Shown: in pieces, positions 20,506 to 31,689 of the stretch | Layout of the letters: the number at the start of each line of letters is the position of its first letter | Position numbering within the stretch: position 1 is the stretch's first letter | Notes under the pieces: model-generated | What the model saw: the letters and a program-made list of their open reading frames with translations, nothing else | Database searches by the model: none | Told to the model about the DNA's origin: nothing | Assembly (NCBI GenBank): GCA_000499405.2 | Contig: HG738160.1 | Coordinates: forward strand, 1-42,436 | Reading direction: 5' to 3' | DNA length: 42,436 bases | DNA from: Onchocerca volvulus | Lineage: Eukaryota > Nematoda > Chromadorea > Rhabditida > Onchocercidae | Position numbers and translations under genes: made by a program

Positions 20506-23500
20506 TCAGTGTTTTCTGTTCATTTTTTTCGCTTCTTTTTTAATATTTAAGTGATGTTTCGGTTTGGCAGCTCCTAAATCACCTACGTATCGCTCCTGAT
20601 CGAACTGATTTAAACCACATGGTCGACGCCCTTCTTGCCCTCGTTCACGAAACCATTTGATCGCTGTCCATTTAATTCCGGTTAATACTGGACATGCAGC
20701 ATGTTGAGAACGCATATCTACTTCACCGTTACGCATCAAATTATACCAGAATAATGCGGCATTCTGCAGAAATTCCAATAATATATTAATTAAGCTTTTC
20801 TGTACTAAAGCAAATTTCATGAGACTCTGCGCAAATTTTAAAAATTTCCAAACGGTAAATATTTCGATATTAATTCTGATCATTTGTCGCATAGATTTCC
20901 TTCTCTTATTCAGCTCATCACATTAAAGAAATAGATTATAGAATAAAACTGAATTTCTCAGCAAAAATCTCAAAAGATGTCTTGTGTGATGACAGCATCT
21001 ATCTGATTGATGTATAGTATCTAATATTTAACAGCTGACCTTGATGCACGGTACTGATATTTTAAAATTGAGCATGAATGTTGTCCAACTCCCGATTTGT
21101 GGTTCAGTTATCTGTAATCAAAAGAAAACAATTGATGATTACGGTGATTATTTGGATAAAGTAAAATATCCAGTAAAGGAAGGAGCAAGTTTCGAAATAA
21201 AGGATAAGAAACAGGAAAAGTCCTTTAGATTTTGCTACTACGAGCAAAGTAATAAAATTGTAGAATTCTTGCAGGAAAAAATTGAAGAGTAGAACAGATT
21301 TAAATAAAGACAAATTAGGAAAACAGAGAAAAGGCAATTCTCCTCAAAAGTTGTTTATGTTGGTCTTGTAGCTATGTTAAAATAGGTGATGGGTACTATT
21401 CTTATTATACTGCTTCTGGCTCATTTCCATTATTTTCCTCTCATTAATGCATTGGTTGAATGTGCCTTGCTTTAAATTACTTAGTGCAGCAAGTTTTTGT
21501 AATACAGTCAAGTTACTTAAATTAGAGTAGTTCCATGAATCTGTTAAATTAAAAACAGCTTTATTAAAGTTGAAATAGTCTTCTGTTCTTTCGTAAAAAT
21601 GACTTAGCATTGCAGATTTTAATAAATATTTCTAATTAAAAGAAATTAATTATCAAAAATTATTCAGAAACGAATGAATACGTAGATCAAAAATGTAGCC
21701 ACTCGATTCCTAGTTTCTCGAACTTTTTTTTCAAAGCGCTGATCTCTTTCCTGAAAATAAGATCCTTTGTTATTAATATATGAAATGATGAAGAAAGTTT
21801 CAAATAACAAATTGCTAGCAATGTGCACTAATATTTTCGAAAGCTGTTTTAGTCTTGCATGCAACAGCAATTAACGAACATAAATTCCTGTAAATCGTAT
21901 CGATTCTACCACTCAAATTTAAAAATTTCTCATTCGAAGCATTTTTAGAATGAAAAACTAAAAAAAAAAATCATATTGATGGATAACAATGATAATAAAC
22001 TGCAGTAGAGATTACATTTATCAATGCACAGTCCAAATGATGCCCGTAATATCCAGCAATTCCATAGTTGAGAAACTGAAACGTCTTAAATACTTGAATC
22101 AACAAAAATTTATGGAATATAGTTCTTATTGGCCATGATCCTAAATTTCTTATAGCACCACCAGCTATTTTCTAAAAATGTTCAACTAAAACAGTAGAAT
22201 TGCAGAAAAATGGTAACATTCATAATTTTGAGCTCCTTTGATCATTATTTTGAAATTTAGGAATCTGGAAGAATGACCATAAGATTCTCTGCGGTTTTTA
22301 CTTCGAGATTTGTTGCCAATTCAAGACGTCTGTCGATGCGTTTAACTACTTCATGTTCCGTCGGTCTCAACCTGGTGCTGAGAATGAACTTATTTCTAAT
22401 GAAAAATTTATAATCAGAAAAAAAATTAGGCTACTTCTCCTGCTTATCAAATACACATAATTTTTTTTTTTTGGAATAATAATCAATTTCATCCTTTCAT
22501 CATTAATCAAACAAAAATGGAAAAAAGACCATAATATCTTTCTGCTCTTGATAGTCATATCTCCTCGCGATTTAATACAAATTTCATATTTCTAGAATAA
22601 GTGAAATATCTGAATATTTACCTCTTGAGAATACGAAAAGAGGGCGACTCAAAATTTCCAGTCGAATTATTGTAAATTCTACTTCCATTTAACTGAAATA
22701 CAGTGAAACGATTTTGCCAGATCTAAAGTAGATGCAGTAATCCGCTCATCCTCCTCCTCCTTTTCTTGCATTTAGAAAATTAGCATGCAATATTATAATA
22801 TAAAGCAAGAAGCACTAAACATGCCTTAGGAATTGCAAGCATTTGGATAATTTGTCCCTCTTCGTCCGATATAATTTCATAGAACAATACAGCCAATGGA
22901 TTTTGACGAACAATTTCTACTTTGAATGGGGCCAGACGCAAATATGGAAGATCCATTTTATAATAGCAATACAACCGCACTTGAGCCATTGTGTCCTGCA
23001 AGAAGTTCGCCAAATTGAAACTGAATAAACCTGAAAATTTGAGATGGCGATTTCTCTAATTAAATAAATTCGGTACAATTACAAAAGTAAAACAGCTGGC
23101 ACCTAATAGCTTGTGGTACATTTTCATATTGGAAAGTTTAGTTACTGTTAACGAAAGAATCGAGTTAGCAATTTTTAATACTATAGTTCAATCTTGACTA
23201 TTTTTCACAAAGAAAAAATTAAACACACAGCGATGAAGCACTTACGATGGGCACTTCTTGTCGACACAATGCTTCGTACATCAGCATCATACCTTCGTCG
23301 TGGTTATTTTTATGTCGTACATTATTTATTAGTGGAATGTTTCGCCGCATGTCGGTGCGTTGGACTCCATTTTTTTCCAACAAATCTTCATACCTTTTTA
23401 TATTTCTTTTGGCTCGGGAATGATCCCAGAGTAAAAAATTTCGTACTACATAAGAATTTAAAAATAATGTCATTGAATGGCTTATTTTATACTACATGTG

Positions 23501-25210
23501 AAATTTATTTCGCTGTTGATAGATAATAGCCCCATTGGAATTGACTCGGAATTATTTCTGTAAAAAAAACAATAACTTACTCATACGATACAATTCATCT
23601 GTGAGTAACAAAGCTTGTTTCAGATTGCCTTGCTTATACAGTGAGAAGGTCAAATAGTCTAGGATGTCTTCTAGATTCGCCGTTGGGATGGCTTCCTTCT
23701 CGATACGTTCTCGCGCTTCCTGCATCCACATAACGGTATGGTAATAGTCAAATGTATTGTATGCTACACGACCGATTTCAAAACAATCTCCAGCTATAAT
23801 AATCGAAATTCTATAATCGATATATTTCTTCCTCTAAACATTCTTTAAATCTTAAAAAAAGTAAAAAAAAAGTTAAGGAAAAGAAAGCGCATTTTCCTTG
23901 TCTCATATTACTTCAAATTATCTTTTAGAGAGTCAAAACTAACCAGTCAAAGCAACTGTTCGCATTTCAGAATTCAAGATTTTACCATCAGCAATATCCT
24001 TGGTATTCATTTTATACGTGTCTTGCAAACGTAACAAACCAATTGCTGCGCCTGACAGACCCTCCTATACAGTACTCAATGATAGTATACTATTAATTGT
24101 TTAACAACATAATCAGGTCTGTACATACCAAGCATACATTAAATATTAGATAATACAGCATGAAAATGAATGTAACAGATCATTCCCATGCGAGACTAAA
24201 TTCAAATTAGCTCTCGCAATAGTTTATCAGAGCATGAACAGCAAGAATTAGCATATTTTTTATTCAAATTTTCAGCTTATATTTTCAATGATATGAACTG
24301 TATGTATTTTTCTCTATTTCATGGCATTCACGTTCTAAGAAGAAAGTATGCTTTATCGATTTTGGATGAACTATAGTAAAATTCGAACTATATTTTCGCT
24401 TGATGGTCATTCATATCACAAATACCAGCCCTTTCGGGAAATAAAGAGATTATCTTGTGGAGATGAAAGGAACCTTTGCAGGGTAATTGATACGCTTAAT
24501 AGTCCGTTGATGAGTCATGATGCGGATGACATTATCAGCTGAGTTGGATCGCATAATTTTTACTGCTTTGTTCCAATCTGTTATTATCTTTTTAATCAAT
24601 AGGAAGGCATTGACTGGATGCCTTATCGCTTCTTCATTATCTCGGATAGCTTTATTATTATGTTCTTGTAATTCTTGTGCGAATCTAGAATTGTATCAGT
24701 AGTTTGTGGAAAGAAACTATTGGGCATTGACAGTGCTACAGAAATCGGTTTTCAAAAAACACTATCTTTCAGAAATTCAATCTGTAAAATTACTTTAACA
24801 GCCATTTGAAGTAGCAATTACTTGGAAGAACAGTTATTAGTTTTGTTTCCTAAAGTCTCGTCAGTCACTTTGGTTTGATTGGCTTAATGCTACAAATTCT
24901 GCCAGTGAGATAGGAAGTTATAATCCCCACGTTACGACTTTTAGTGTCAGTATAAATTAAAGTGAAGAATGAAATGAAAAGTAAAAAGATTAAAACGAAC
25001 TTGAAAAAATTCAAGAACTGCTTACTTCTTCAGATAATTAAGTTTATCTAAACCTTCTTTCACATAATCATTAATCATTATCGGAATATCTCTATCAGCT
25101 CCAATCATTGCTTTTAGCGAGACACGAGATGTATAAAATTCGGCAGAAACTATAGCGCTCATTATGAATATATTAAGTACTGTCGTCGATATCAATTTAC
25201 TATAATGCAT
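20506..25210 (-). CDS. Collagen prolyl 4-hydroxylase alpha subunit, proximal copy (12 exons, 583 aa)
   Basis: A 2-oxoglutarate/Fe(II) dioxygenase that hydroxylates proline in Gly-X-Pro of collagens in the ER. Exons: 25,210-25,026; 24,684-24,474; 24,064-23,944; 23,793-23,581; 23,445-23,225; 22,995-22,825; 22,692-22,622; 22,377-22,278; 22,075-22,016; 21,750-21,682; 21,111-21,040; 20,763-20,506. All phases agree. It has a signal peptide ending near SAIVSAE, N-terminal and peptide-binding domains (exons 2-4; GLLRLQDTYKMNTKDIADG, AGDCFEIGRVAY), and a catalytic domain. Iron ligands are His444 and Asp446 (HHLDCA) and His519 (SQHAACP); Lys529 would bind 2-oxoglutarate. Odd points: the family motif GTGNR in exon 10 is replaced by ETRNR, GG in exon 11 is GS, and the usual exon 5 acceptor is lost; an in-frame TATGTAG upstream adds five residues. 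Intron 6 is GC-AG. It may be diverging or losing function. It is homologous to C. elegans phy/dpy-18 genes. Confidence 0.88.
22693..22824 (-). other. GC-AG intron 6 of the proximal P4H gene
   Basis: Exon 6 ends CCTAAG and the intron starts GCATGT, not GT; it ends ATTTCAG before exon 7. The same exon end and GCATGTTTAGTGCTTCTTGC stretch occurs in the distal gene (36,446-36,577), so this rare donor class predates the duplication. The exon 6/7 join is inferred from the alignment with family members: QMLAIPK joins LNGSRI and leads to TGNFE. Confidence 0.6.
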
Positions 25211-26900
25211 TCATTTCTGCACTTTTGCAAACAAAGTAAATTCCAAGTACACTGTGAAGGCACTAAAACAGAATTTCAAATCATATTAGTATTAAGCAAG
25301 CCAATCTTTTTTATACGAAATCAATTTCTGTCGGAAGAACCGAAATTAATTCCTAACTGAAACTAATTATTACAGAAAATTAAATAATCAAATGGTTAAA
25401 AATTTGTAAAATTTTTTAATGAATTATTATGTGAAAAATTATTTCTCAATGTGAACCAATTCCCACGCTTATCTACAACATTCATCTAAATGTTTCCGGC
25501 CAAATCTAAAATAATTCTAATCGAATGAATCGTCTTGTACTATTTTCCTTTTCCCGGCAGTATCAACAAAGCCTGAAGATTCACATTAAATCCACTCTCT
25601 TACAGAACAGGAAAAAGATAGGAGCTCTCTCCAGTTGTGAATATTATCGTAGCTTCCACACTTTTGCGAGCCTTCCACACGTATTTTACATGTTGACTCA
25701 TTAGCCATGCATATTGTAAGTTTAGTATACGAAACAGATTCTAGGTAATTTTCAATTATGGACCAAATTAGAAAACATCAATAAAGTTTGACGGACATTA
25801 GCTACAGTTTACGGCAGAATGGGCGAGACTGACAAAACAGATGGGAAATGGACGAGCGTGGTGGAGGAACAGAAAGTATAGTAAAAAAGGTATTGGGTAT
25901 CAAAGAAAAATTCAATTATAAATGTCAGGACAGAATGAGGGAAATTTGTGCTGACAATTTGACCATTTAATGTGAAAAGGTTTTGGTCGTCTTGAATCTC
26001 TGTTTCATGGGCACTGTTGCGAGCTTAATTTTTGGTTTGCGCATAATCTTCTCATGTCCCATTCAATATGTTTATGCCAGCTGATGAGCATGTTAAGGTA
26101 CTATCTAAAACATGATCCTGGATAAAATTGAACTAATCCGAAATCGACTGATATATCTTTTTATTTGAATGAGAATAAAAAGTAGCATTATCGAATCTCC
26201 GATCAAAATTGTCTAATGGAGGCTTCTTTTTTTCTTTTTGGAAAATCCGTAACAATAACGGATATCAAGATTTTGCTGCTAGAGCAGTGGCTTTAAAACC
26301 AAAGCATTACGTCTTATAGATCACTTTGATTTGGATATGGCTTAGCTAAGCAGGAGTAGTGTCTCTTAGCCAGATAATGCGTAAAACTATTCACTCGTTA
26401 ACCCCTTTTGCAATGCAATAAGTTTGCTCTGATCAAAAAAAAAAAATCAGCTGGAAAATGCCTCTATTTAAGACTTTTCTTATTTTGAAATATGAAAAAC
26501 TCATTCGTCATCCTGTTGGACTGCATGTCAATAAAAATAGTGACATTCCTCATTTTTCAAAGATTGATCGACAAACGAAAATTAAAAGAATAGTACGAAT
26601 AATTTCTGAGAATCTCATCCATATCCGGGCAAAGCGATGTTAAATACAGTAGAATGACTTATTTGTTCTGAAAAAGAGGAGGAGTTTAAATAAGTGAACG
26701 CTGATGCAAAATACTATTTAAGAATTGCATCCAAACACTCAGAACTGATCTTTTCTAGATTTCTTTATTCTAGCAGTTCACTTGAAAGTAGATTAAATCG
26801 ACACGCAACACTTCCATTTGAATCTTAGATTCAAAGATGGCAAAATTGGCTAAATTTCGAAAAACGAATGATTTCTTTATGACCAAATTAAAGTTTTATA
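25211..26900. other. Upstream flank of the proximal P4H gene, homologous to 38,958-40,560
   Basis: Non-coding by inspection. Matches to the distal copy include TCTGCACTTnTGCAA near 25,222 and 38,991, TTGAATCTCTGTTTC near 25,991 against TTGAATTTCTGTTTC near 39,800, and CATCCTGTTGGACTGCATGT at 26,510 against CATCCTGTTGAACTGCATAT at 40,219. Presumably holds the promoter of the gene; no specific element is recognised. The 61-codon frame at 26,458-26,643 is not conserved as protein between copies. Confidence 0.6.
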
Positions 26901-27279
26901 TGTTGGAGCATTTGTATGTAAGTTATGCCTGACAATCAATTTCAAATTTAAGAAAGTTAGAATAGACTTATCAAATTATAGACAAGATTGGGCAACGTAT
27001 GGGTACATTAAAATTTCATTTATGTAAGATTGCTAATAACAACTCATTAACAAGTATTCCTTTTTTTTTAAATTACATCTTTTCGGTAGTTATCAATCCA
27101 TACCATCTGCAATTTCCGGATCCTATGGCATTTCGTTCTCTATCAAATGATTCCTCTTCGAAATAGAACTAGTTTCGATATAATCTTTTTTGTGTGTTCA
27201 TGTTAAATGTTAAAAAGACGAATAGGCTTTACGCAACCATACGCAAAACTACAACTTGCAATTTGTAGACAGAACTAAT

Positions 27280-27448
27280 AGTAATTTCGCCATGAATTGT
27301 GCTATGTTTTATATGTAATGTTTGTAATATTCATGCCTTGTTGTTGCAATGTATGTAAGATGTTTTGTATTGTCAAGTTTTTCTTATAATAAAGATTTAA
27401 TTACCCAAGTTTGAGATTCTACGCGCTACAACATAAAATTTCCCGACA
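27280..27448 (+). mobile_element. 3-prime part of a BEL/Pao-type LTR (copy 3)
   Basis: It includes TTATAATAAAGATTTAATTAC, followed by CCAAGTTTGAGATTCTACGCG at 27,400-27,423, and ends TTTCCCGACA at 27,448. The same order of blocks is seen in the LTRs at 14,210, 18,220 and 29,770. The 5-prime end could not be placed. Confidence 0.6.
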
Positions 27449-27702
27449 AGAACATCATTTCAGCGACGGAAGAGATATGCGATTAAACTTAATGTCTATA
27501 TATTTAAAAATTTTCAGAAAGTAGCCTAAAAAAGAGATACGGTTTTCAGAAACTAAATATTTTTACAGATCTGTCAAGATTCATCAACACTGGAAACAAT
27601 TCCAATGACAAAATTCCAGCGGGCAGAATAGACAGAACATCATTTCAGCGACAGAACGGATGTGCGATTTAACGTAATGTCTATGTATTTAAAAATTTTC
27701 AG
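27445..27702. repeat. Direct repeat of about 72 bp
   Basis: 27,445-27,517 and 27,631-27,702 are near copies (GAACATCATTTCAGCGAC, ATGCGATT or GTGCGATT, TAATGTCTAT, TTTAAAAATTTTCAG). The first copy starts at the LTR end, so this is probably the leader next to the LTR, duplicated locally. Confidence 0.7.
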
Positions 27703-27709
27703 GTTAGAA

Positions 27710-28800
27710 TTTAAGACTTTATATCATTTCTGTGGATGATTTGCTATGCGATCTTTGATTTATCTATCCATTAATATGATTATCCTTAGAATATAGCAAG
27801 CTGGTTAAGCATAAAGATATGTAAAACTATATCAATGTGTGACATTTCACTGTCATTCAATTTAGTAATTTACCAACATGTAAAAAGAGATTGTAGCTAA
27901 TATGGAGTTCTGCGCAAGAGCAATTACATATTCTTATATCAGTTATATACATGTGGAAGCAATACATTCATATAGAGGATGAAATTATTATCTCGATGAT
28001 AGCAATAAAATCTTCTGGATATAAATGGAATAGTTGTTCCATAAAATGTAAATTCTTCAGTAAAATCTGCTTAGTATCAGATCTGCACATATTTAAACCA
28101 TCTGTTCATATTCATTTGATTTCGGAAAGAGTTTTGAGACAAAGAAAAAGGAGCAATATGAAAAAATAATTGTGACTGAACTGCAACAATTTTAACAAAA
28201 TTAAGTGACTTGTTATAGAATGTATACTTGGAATTTTCCTATTCAATCGAAATTCAATAAAATCATTGTTATTATTAGGAAATTCAATATGCAAGCAGAC
28301 ACTTTTTTTTAAATTTTTCACTAAATAGACGCGATCGCATGGAGCGTAAACAGATATTACTAAATAATTTACATATTACGGAATAACCATTCCATTTACA
28401 TCCAGTAGACATTCATTTTCATCATCGAGACACAATTTAACCCTCTTTCACTTTCTGTAATATTTGTTCATGATTGTGTATGTTTTTTCCATATACATAA
28501 CAAACTACATTTTCTTGACCTTTCGATATCTATTGTTATCATCAAAATAAGACAACTTCACTCTCTATACAAATGTGTTTTTGTTTCCCCATATATATAA
28601 CTGATACAAGAACATGTAAGTGCTATCGCAGCATGACTGTATGTTAGCTACAATTTCTTTTTATTCGATTGGAAAAATTGAAATGACAATGAAGGACAAA
28701 TATTAGAGGGGTCCGAGGACAATTATAAATGCAAACTTGAAAACTTGGAAAAGAATGTTCTCTAATTATGAAAATTACAATTCAATTGCATATTTATTGC
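27710..28800. other. A+T-rich spacer with no recognised gene
   Basis: Only short open frames; none looks like a conserved protein. A small palindromic-looking CCATATA...ACA wording recurs at 28,488 and 28,590 but is too short to call. Confidence 0.4.
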
Positions 28801-28834
28801 TTTTTTGAAATATTTCAATAAAATGTTTGTATGA

Positions 28835-29090
28835 TTCGAAAGATTGGACACGAACACGCTCCGTGTGGTCGGCTTGCGGTAAATGTAGAAAACAGATGCG
28901 GTCAATAAATTCAGTCTGCTTACTTACTTTAAACTATAGCAAGTGTGACAGGTTTAAAAAAATAGATATCTATAAAAATAAAAGTGTAAATATTACTTGG
29001 TTACTGCGGACGGAACTTCTCAAATTCTGAAACAACATTGTGTTCGAATAGGCTATCTTTATTATTTAGACATACTTTTTTTTCACGTGT
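28835..29090 (+). mobile_element. Helitron 3-prime hairpin end followed by a Helitron 5-prime end
   Basis: GGACACGAACACGCTCCGTG followed by TGGTCGGCTTG at 28,846-28,876 is a decayed version of the hairpin end seen at 7,926-7,955. About 90 bases later, at 28,968, TCTATAAAAATAAAAGTG is a 5-prime end like those at 7,682 and 7,959. The sequence after it (GAACTTCTCAAATTCTGAAA) resembles Helitron subterminal DNA elsewhere in the window. Confidence 0.55.
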
Positions 29091-29299
29091 CACATCCATG
29101 ACAACTAAAAGTAAGTGAGGGCACTGAATTTTTTGACTCCACGCTGCAAAATGCAAAGCATCAATTGGTGAATATTTTATTGACACTGAAAATTAGAAAA
29201 AGAAACCTATTTCAAAACAACGATCGAAAGAACCAGAACCCCTAAATTATGTTGCCTATTTTCTTCCCCCTGAAAGAGTTCAATCTCTTTAGTCGGGAA

Positions 29300-29833
29300 T
29301 GTCAGAACAACTGAAAACCGGAAAGTGATTTTTTCCTTGTAATGCAAATTAGGAGTAACATTTCTGCCAGCTGCACTCATTTTTTTTTGATTTTACAACC
29401 TGATTTGCATTAGAATAAATTTAAAAAAACCCAACTGCATTGCGCTAACAAAGGACCATCTGCTAACAAAAGCCAACTGCATTGCGCCAACAAAAACCCA
29501 GCTGCTAAAAAAAGCTATCTTTATTGCGTAACAGAGGCGCATATAAATCCATTATCAATCTTCCTTTTTTTTTTACCATTTTCAAAACGATTCATGCCAA
29601 CAAGTGACTGCTCTACGTCGCAGTTATTTAAACTTTTCTTACTACTCTTCTTATTATATAGTAACTTCACCACTAATTTTACCATGTTTTATTGATATGA
29701 TATTTGTAATTTTCATGTTCTACTGATGCAATTTTGTAATCGTCGTGTTTTTTATTATCAAGTTTTATATTGATAAAAGGTTTAATTACTCAAGTTTGAG
29801 ATTCTACGCGCCAAGAGACAAAGTTTCCTGACA
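29300..29833 (+). mobile_element. BEL/Pao-type LTR (copy 4)
   Basis: It starts TGTCAGAACAAC and ends TTTCCTGACA, with inverted ends TGTCAG/CTGACA. It has GGCGCATATAAATCC (TATA-like) near 29,532 and GATAAAAGGTTTAATTACTC, then AAGTTTGAGATTCTACGCG at 29,771-29,810, matching the other LTRs. Repeated short words (AACTGCATTGCGC twice, GCTAACAAA variants) lie at 29,430-29,500. No perfect target duplication was seen. The DNA after it resembles the BEL-associated block of 18,480-18,520. Confidence 0.6.
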
Positions 29834-30229
29834 GCTTTATAATTTGATTTGTAGTTTAATTGGATTGGAGATCGATTCTTGCTATTGTCATTTTTCTTGG
29901 TCAGCGATTGGTATGAGGAGATTTTTTTGTGTCTTGTGTGACAGAGATGTATGCTGCTGAGAAAGATTTTATAGATTGATGAAGAGTAATTCTTCGTAAA
30001 AAAATTGTCAGAAAACATACCTTTTGGTTGTGCGGCTTTGAACGTAAAAAGCTGGAATCCTTAGAACTCCAAACTATTGTTCTTGCTGCATCGATCTTTG
30101 TCGTTCACTATAAATTAGGGCGTTTAGTTGGTAAGTATATTTGTCGTGTTTTTGAAACTATGCGCCCCACTTGACCTTTAGTATTTCTCAATCAGCGTCA
30201 AACACGACTCAAAGTTCACAATCAAGCGA

Positions 30230-30681
30230 TTATAATTGCTTACATTCCGATACAACCCAGCTGATGTTTATAGATTGAGCCTGCATGTTCTCATCTGCAC
30301 TATGACTGAAGAATGTCCTTATTGCAAGGCTCTGAAATTTAATGGAGAAACGATAGGAATGTGTTGCGCTGTTAGAAAAATTAAACTGCCTCAACATGAA
30401 GAATCCCATCAGCCAATAAAAACTTTGTTTACAGGATATACCGCAGAATCAAAACGTTTAGAATCAGGAAATACAACTCCAGCTTCCAAGTGACGTCGTT
30501 CGGCGCAGAAATCTTAACAATACAATTCATGCTAATTTTCAAAGTGAAAGGACAAATTAAACATAAAGCCGGTTTCCTGCTCTTAAAAACTTATTTTATC
30601 GGTGATAGCAATGAAGAATTGAATGCACGCTGCGGACAACATAGAAAGATCTGTCGTTTTCTAACTGCAACAACTTCTTCA

Positions 30682-30714
<33 letters not shown>

Positions 30715-30960
30715 ATTTAGTTCGTTTGTTCAAAACAGCCATTGATATGATGCCATCTGATACATACAAGACTGTTATTCATGCTAACAAAAGGCCTGCT
30801 GGAGAATATGGCAAAGATTCAATGCTCCAGCTATAAACGAAGTGGCAATTATAAGTCGTAGATCAATTCCAACTTAGAGATGTTGCTCTTCATCGAAAAA
30901 TCGATCAATTGACAAAAATTACAGAAACTCATCGATGCTATGATGCTCTGCAATATTCGA
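30230..30960 (+). pseudogene. Helitron protein N-terminal relic (plus strand)
   Basis: Plus-strand frames match the N-terminal third of the Helitron protein: LSLHVLICTMTEECPYCKAL, GMCCAVRKIKLPQHEE (zinc-finger-like CPYC...MCC), MTSFGAEIL, FKVKGQIKHKAGFLL, YFIGDSNEELNARC, then after a 30-base A run LFKTAIDMMPSDTYK and DQFQLRDVALHRK, ending YDALQYSI near 30,965. Frame changes separate the blocks. It is in opposite orientation to the relic at 8,894-13,620 and is a different copy: for example it keeps the Gln codon in DALQY that is a stop in the other. Confidence 0.8.
30683..30712. repeat. 30-base A homopolymer inside the Helitron relic
   Basis: The tract replaces the short A run in the codons for the H-E-K-N-N-L-like block (seven T on the plus strand in the other copy near 12,822). 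It adds codons or shifts frame. Confidence 0.85.
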
Positions 30961-30965
30961 TCAAT

Positions 30966-31570
30966 ACTGTTTGTGGGAGATTTCAGGCAAACATTACCTG
31001 TAATTCCTCGATCGACACCAGTGGACGAAATTAATACTTGCCTGAAACACTCTGTTTTGTAGAGACACGTAAAGACGTTAGAATTAACTGCAAATATGCT
31101 TATTCAACTGCAAATTTTTATAGAAGTTAAGGATAGCCTCTTTATCTATTTAAGTTAGTTGAGCTCAAGTTTTTGTAATAATGTTGAAATGTATTAGAAT
31201 ATTATAGAAATGGTTTTAGGTAAAAAGAAAAGAACCAATTAAAGACTTCCTATTAAACCATGATAATTCGTTCAACGAAACGTATCCTAAATTACATGGT
31301 AAAAGAGACAACGTTACAGCAGAACTATCAAAGTAATGAGTTAAAGAGTCTTTACGACAAAGGTTTTACGACACTGCAATATTCTCACATCAATTGCTGG
31401 AAATTGGAAACGGAGAGATGCCGGTTGATCTGACAACAGGACGAATTACATTGCCTCATAACTTCTGCAATTTAGTAACCTCAAAAGAAGAGTTGGTTGA
31501 AAAATATTTCCCAATGTTCAAATTAATTATCAGAATCACGATTGGCTGAGCGCACGAGCTTTTGACCATA
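30966..31570 (+). pseudogene. Helitron helicase relic joined by internal deletion
   Basis: Directly after DALQYSI the frame jumps to helicase sequence: ILFVGDFRQTLPVIPRSTP, VDEINTCLKHSVL, a TAG where Trp is expected, then RHVKTLELTANMLIQLQ. A spacer with no clear match runs 31,130-31,330, followed by SHQLLEIGNGEMPVDLTTG, RITLPHNFCNLVTSKEELVE at 31,386-31,505. Most of Rep and the first half of the helicase are deleted, the usual form of a non-autonomous derivative. Confidence 0.75.
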
Positions 31571-31685
31571 ACACTGTTTTCGCAAATGCGTCATTTTGAC
31601 ACAATGTGAAGAAGCAGTTAACATTGTAGCAGTGGATTCAGGATTATTTGTTGCACATTTGCAGCTGTTAAATAAACGCGTTTTG
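31571..31685 (-). pseudogene. Inverted Helitron fragment
   Basis: Plus-strand DNA here matches plus-strand 11,377-11,488 (TGTTTTCGCAAATGmGTC, TTTTGACAnAATGTGAAGAA, TTTGTTGCACATTTnCAGCT), where the coding strand is minus. It therefore lies head-on against the plus-oriented fragment just before it. Confidence 0.7.
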
Positions 31686-31689
31686 AAAT

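Noticed and set aside
21041..21292. Plus-strand open frame of 83 codons
   Set aside because: It overlaps exon 11 and intron 10 of the proximal P4H gene in antisense and has no counterpart in the distal copy.
26458..26643. 61-codon frame upstream of the proximal P4H gene
   Set aside because: The aligned region in the distal block is not open in the same frame, so the DNA rather than a protein is what is shared.
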